Origin: Candidatus Saccharimonadia bacterium
GTDB taxonomy: Bacteria; Patescibacteriota; Saccharimonadia; Saccharimonadales; SZUA-47
DNA: 6,960 nt
Assembly: GCA_938050265.1 (NCBI GenBank)
Contig: CALLJT010000059.1
Location: forward strand, 1-6,960
Reading direction: 5' to 3'
The translations under genes and the position numbers were made by a program. The notes under the pieces are model-generated. The model saw only the letters and a list, made by a program, of their open reading frames with translations. It did no database searches and was not told the origin of the DNA. Position 1 is the first letter of the stretch. Every line of letters starts with the position of its first letter. Positions 5,395 to 6,960 of this stretch are shown here, in pieces.

Positions 5395-6896
5395 CAGTCA
5401 ACGGATCCTTTCGACACAGCTCGTTTCATGACAACTACAACCGTTTTCAGGATGATGACAATGTCCATGAAAAAGCTCCAGTTCTGCACATAGTACAGGT
5501 CGAGTTTTCTACGCTCTTCAAACGAAATGTCTCGGCGCCCGGATATGACGGCGAGGCCTGTGGCGCCAGGCTTCACGCTGAGGATGATGTTTTTTTGGTT
5601 GAACGTATCCATTTCACGCGGGACGAGCGGGCGCGGGCCGACGAGGCTCAGACTGCCCTGCAAGACGTTGAACAGCTGGGGTATTTCGTCGAGACTTGTC
5701 ATGCGTAGGAATTTACCGAGAGGGTGCAGTAGTGTATCGACTGGCACACTATCGTCTCCTTGGCGGTAGGCGTGCGCTAGTTTCGTCTGGCCGACTACTT
5801 CGAGTGCTTCGTCAACAGGTAGGTTGTTGACGCTCATTTTGAAGCTACGGAATTTATATATATGCACAACATCGTCGAACCGTGTGCGTCGCTCTTGGGT
5901 GTATATGGCTGGTCCTGAATCAACGATCTTGAGAAGAGCATATAGCACAACGAACAGTGGGCTCAGCAGTATGATCGCCAGGAGACTTCCCACGACGTCG
6001 AATATGCGTTTAGCGATACGCCCCCAGCCCACAAGAGCGGTCTGGTGTACGGATATAGTTGGGATACCTTCAAACAAATCGACGTCGATGTTTCCGGTAA
6101 ACAACTGACCGTTGCCAGGGACAAACCGGTAGGCAATATGGTTTTGTTGAGCATACTCAAGTATTTCGTCGTTTCGTGTAGCGTCGGGGTAGAGTTCAGT
6201 CTGGATAATGCTGTGTAGGTCCTGCTTGGCGATGCCGTGCACAGCTTCATGAAACGACGGGTAGTGGGTGTGTGTGTCTGTTTTCATGACTGCGCTCCGC
6301 TGGTCACCGACGATACCAATGATAACGTAGCCCAGCCGCGGATCACGTAGCTGGTTGATCATCTCGGTTGTGATGCGGGTGGCGCCAACGAGCAGTACGT
6401 TCGTCACACCTATGCCTCGTGCAAACAGCCGTCTACGGACACCTCGTGCAATGGTGCGCATGAGCAGGGTCAAGAAAAACGCCAGTGCAAACCCATACAC
6501 CGTCACCAGTCGTGCCGGGAATATGGCGCGGTTCAGCACGTACTCTGAGCCAATCAAAAACAATATACCGATAAACGACCCGATAAGTAGGAGGAGCGCT
6601 TCTTTGAATCTGTTCTCAAACACGCGTGCTCGGTAGAGTCCCAGTAGCGCGTAGATCACCAGCCAAAACACCAGTAATACTGCGATCACAGCCATGTATC
6701 CCTGTGCGGTGATCGGTTCAAGTAGCGGGCGGTCGTCTAGCTTGACACGGATAAAATACGCCAACGAAAACGCCACAGCCAGTCCGACGAAATCCAGCAC
6801 GAACAAAACAAAACTGTACAGGAGATGGGCACCGTGCTTCATACCTAACAGTTTACACCAAACTCTGAAATATGCTGCCTGCCGCCTGACCCACAC
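5394..6896 (-). CDS. Polyprenyl-phosphate sugar phosphotransferase (WbaP/WcaJ-type, five hydrophobic segments)
   Basis: 500 aa inner-membrane enzyme. It transfers a sugar-1-phosphate from a nucleotide sugar to undecaprenyl phosphate, the first step of capsule, exopolysaccharide or O-glycan assembly. Layout: four membrane segments (about 24-50, 67-90, 100-120, 129-148), a cytosolic Rossmann-like domain starting VTNVLLVGA (164-172), a hydrophobic re-entrant segment (298-325) introduced by KRIFD, and the catalytic domain to the end. Catalytic signatures: YTQERR (332-337), IYKFRSFKM (346-354), TSLDEIPQLFNVL (400-412) with the Asp403-Glu404 dyad known from PglC, SLVGPRP (417-423) and KPGATG (442-447). 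A stretch at 355-392 looks longer than usual. The start is GTG at 6896, chosen because GGAGGG lies 8 nt upstream; the in-frame ATG at 6842 (residue 19) has no good SD. It heads the coupled minus-strand operon. Sugar specificity is unknown. Confidence 0.92.
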   Translation of the reverse strand: MWVRRQAAYFRVWCKLLGMKHGAHLLYSFVLFVLDFVGLAVAFSLAYFIRVKLDDRPLLEPITAQGYMAVIAVLLVFWLVIYALLGLYRARVFENRFKEALLLLIGSFIGILFLIGSEYVLNRAIFPARLVTVYGFALAFFLTLLMRTIARGVRRRLFARGIGVTNVLLVGATRITTEMINQLRDPRLGYVIIGIVGDQRSAVMKTDTHTHYPSFHEAVHGIAKQDLHSIIQTELYPDATRNDEILEYAQQNHIAYRFVPGNGQLFTGNIDVDLFEGIPTISVHQTALVGWGRIAKRIFDVVGSLLAIILLSPLFVVLYALLKIVDSGPAIYTQERRTRFDDVVHIYKFRSFKMSVNNLPVDEALEVVGQTKLAHAYRQGDDSVPVDTLLHPLGKFLRMTSLDEIPQLFNVLQGSLSLVGPRPLVPREMDTFNQKNIILSVKPGATGLAVISGRRDISFEERRKLDLYYVQNWSFFMDIVIILKTVVVVMKRAVSKGSVD

Positions 6897-6960
6897 TCAC
6901 TTTTCCCTCCGAGTAGCGCCTGCACGCAGGGGCGCCCTTAGGAGGGTCGCCTCTGGTTGC
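6897..6960 (-). CDS. Possible C-terminal end of an upstream gene (partial)
   Basis: On the minus strand, from the window edge, 20 codons run without a stop to TGA at 6899-6897, directly abutting the sugar transferase GTG. The residues are basic and end in AGATRREK. The abutting TGA-GTG junction matches the tight TGATG and ATGA junctions further down, so this may be the tail of the first gene of the operon. Twenty open codons in GC-rich sequence occur easily by chance, other minus frames are also partly open, and I recognise no family. An untranslated leader is the alternative. Confidence 0.3.
   Translation of the reverse strand, partial: QPEATLLRAPLRAGATRREK
6905..6910 (-). promoter_or_regulatory. 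Strong Shine-Dalgarno GGAGGG deciding the GTG start
   Basis: GGAGGG on the minus strand ends 8 nt before the GTG at 6896. It is the best match to the 16S anti-SD in the window. It makes GTG rather than the downstream ATG (6842) the start of the sugar transferase, adding a basic, aromatic 18-residue N-terminus before the first membrane span. Confidence 0.6.
6905..6946 (-). promoter_or_regulatory. Possible stem-loop sequestering the sugar transferase SD
   Basis: In the minus-strand RNA, CCCUCC (6946-6941) is perfectly complementary to the SD GGAGGG (6910-6905). Between them, CCUG and CAGG pair around a CGUG loop, extended by GCG/CGC across a 2-nt bulge, so the whole forms a two-part hairpin with a 5x5 internal loop. 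The same CCCU can instead pair with AGGG three codons on (CCCU-CCUA-AGGG), which would free the SD. This is complementarity read by eye; no folding energy was computed. Confidence 0.35.

Noticed and set aside
5364..5769. Plus-strand open frames over the 3' end of the sugar transferase.
   Set aside because: They run antisense to the conserved catalytic domain and show no recognisable motifs.
5394..6899. Use of UGA as a sense codon (as in Absconditabacteria).
   Set aside because: The TGA stops form tight start-stop junctions (TGATG, ATGA) with the next gene, and the proteins end at family-typical lengths, so UGA acts as a stop.
6913..6960. Possible tRNA: CTCCTAA on the minus strand looks like an anticodon loop for Arg(CCT) with a short stem.
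   Set aside because: The stem has an A-G mismatch, and there is no T-arm (GGTTCGA-type) or acceptor stem where required.

Overview
The window is a compact bacterial sugar-nucleotide and surface-glycan locus. It holds seven intact protein genes plus the C-terminal end of one gene at the left edge and possibly another at the right edge. Base composition is roughly balanced, gaps are short and several genes overlap. UGA is a normal stop here: three minus-strand genes (sugar transferase, glycosyltransferase, and the possible edge ORF) end in TGA at or next to the start of the next gene. This argues against the UGA=Gly code of Absconditabacteria/Gracilibacteria. The divergent proteins and compact layout would fit a reduced genome such as a Saccharibacteria (TM7)-type CPR bacterium, but that assignment is an impression only; no marker gene is present.

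Left third, plus strand (1-1761): the tail of an unrecognised gene (stop at 100); a stand-alone cupin resembling the phosphomannose isomerase half of ManC-type enzymes (126-653); and two tandem paralogous Nudix proteins (677-1192 and 1249-1761). The Nudix box of both is closer to the altered box of GDP-mannose mannosyl hydrolase (NudD/WcaH) than to the standard one. Neither Nudix gene has a Shine-Dalgarno sequence. The first has a perfect TATAAT placed so that transcription would begin on its ATG.

Right two thirds, minus strand (6896 down to 1748): a polyprenyl-phosphate sugar phosphotransferase (6896-5394), a GT4-type glycosyltransferase (5394-4270) and a UDP-glucose/UDP-GlcNAc 4-epimerase (4273-3254) are joined by TGATG and ATGA overlaps as one translationally coupled operon. 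After a 159-bp gap with its own putative promoter comes a phosphomannomutase/phosphoglucomutase (3094-1748). Its 3' end overlaps the second Nudix gene tail to tail by 14 bp.

Together, PMI-like cupin + phosphomannomutase + GDPMH-like Nudix proteins suggest mannose-phosphate/GDP-mannose metabolism. The epimerase supplies UDP-galactose or UDP-GalNAc. The membrane phosphotransferase loads the first sugar phosphate on undecaprenyl phosphate and the GT4 enzyme extends it. The likely product is a lipid-linked oligosaccharide for capsule, exopolysaccharide or glycoprotein. No mannose-1-phosphate guanylyltransferase, flippase or polymerase is visible; they may lie outside. I see no rRNA, tRNA, CRISPR array, insertion sequence or phage gene. 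The least ordinary observations are the paired divergent Nudix proteins, the leaderless start, and an SD/anti-SD stem-loop just before the sugar transferase.
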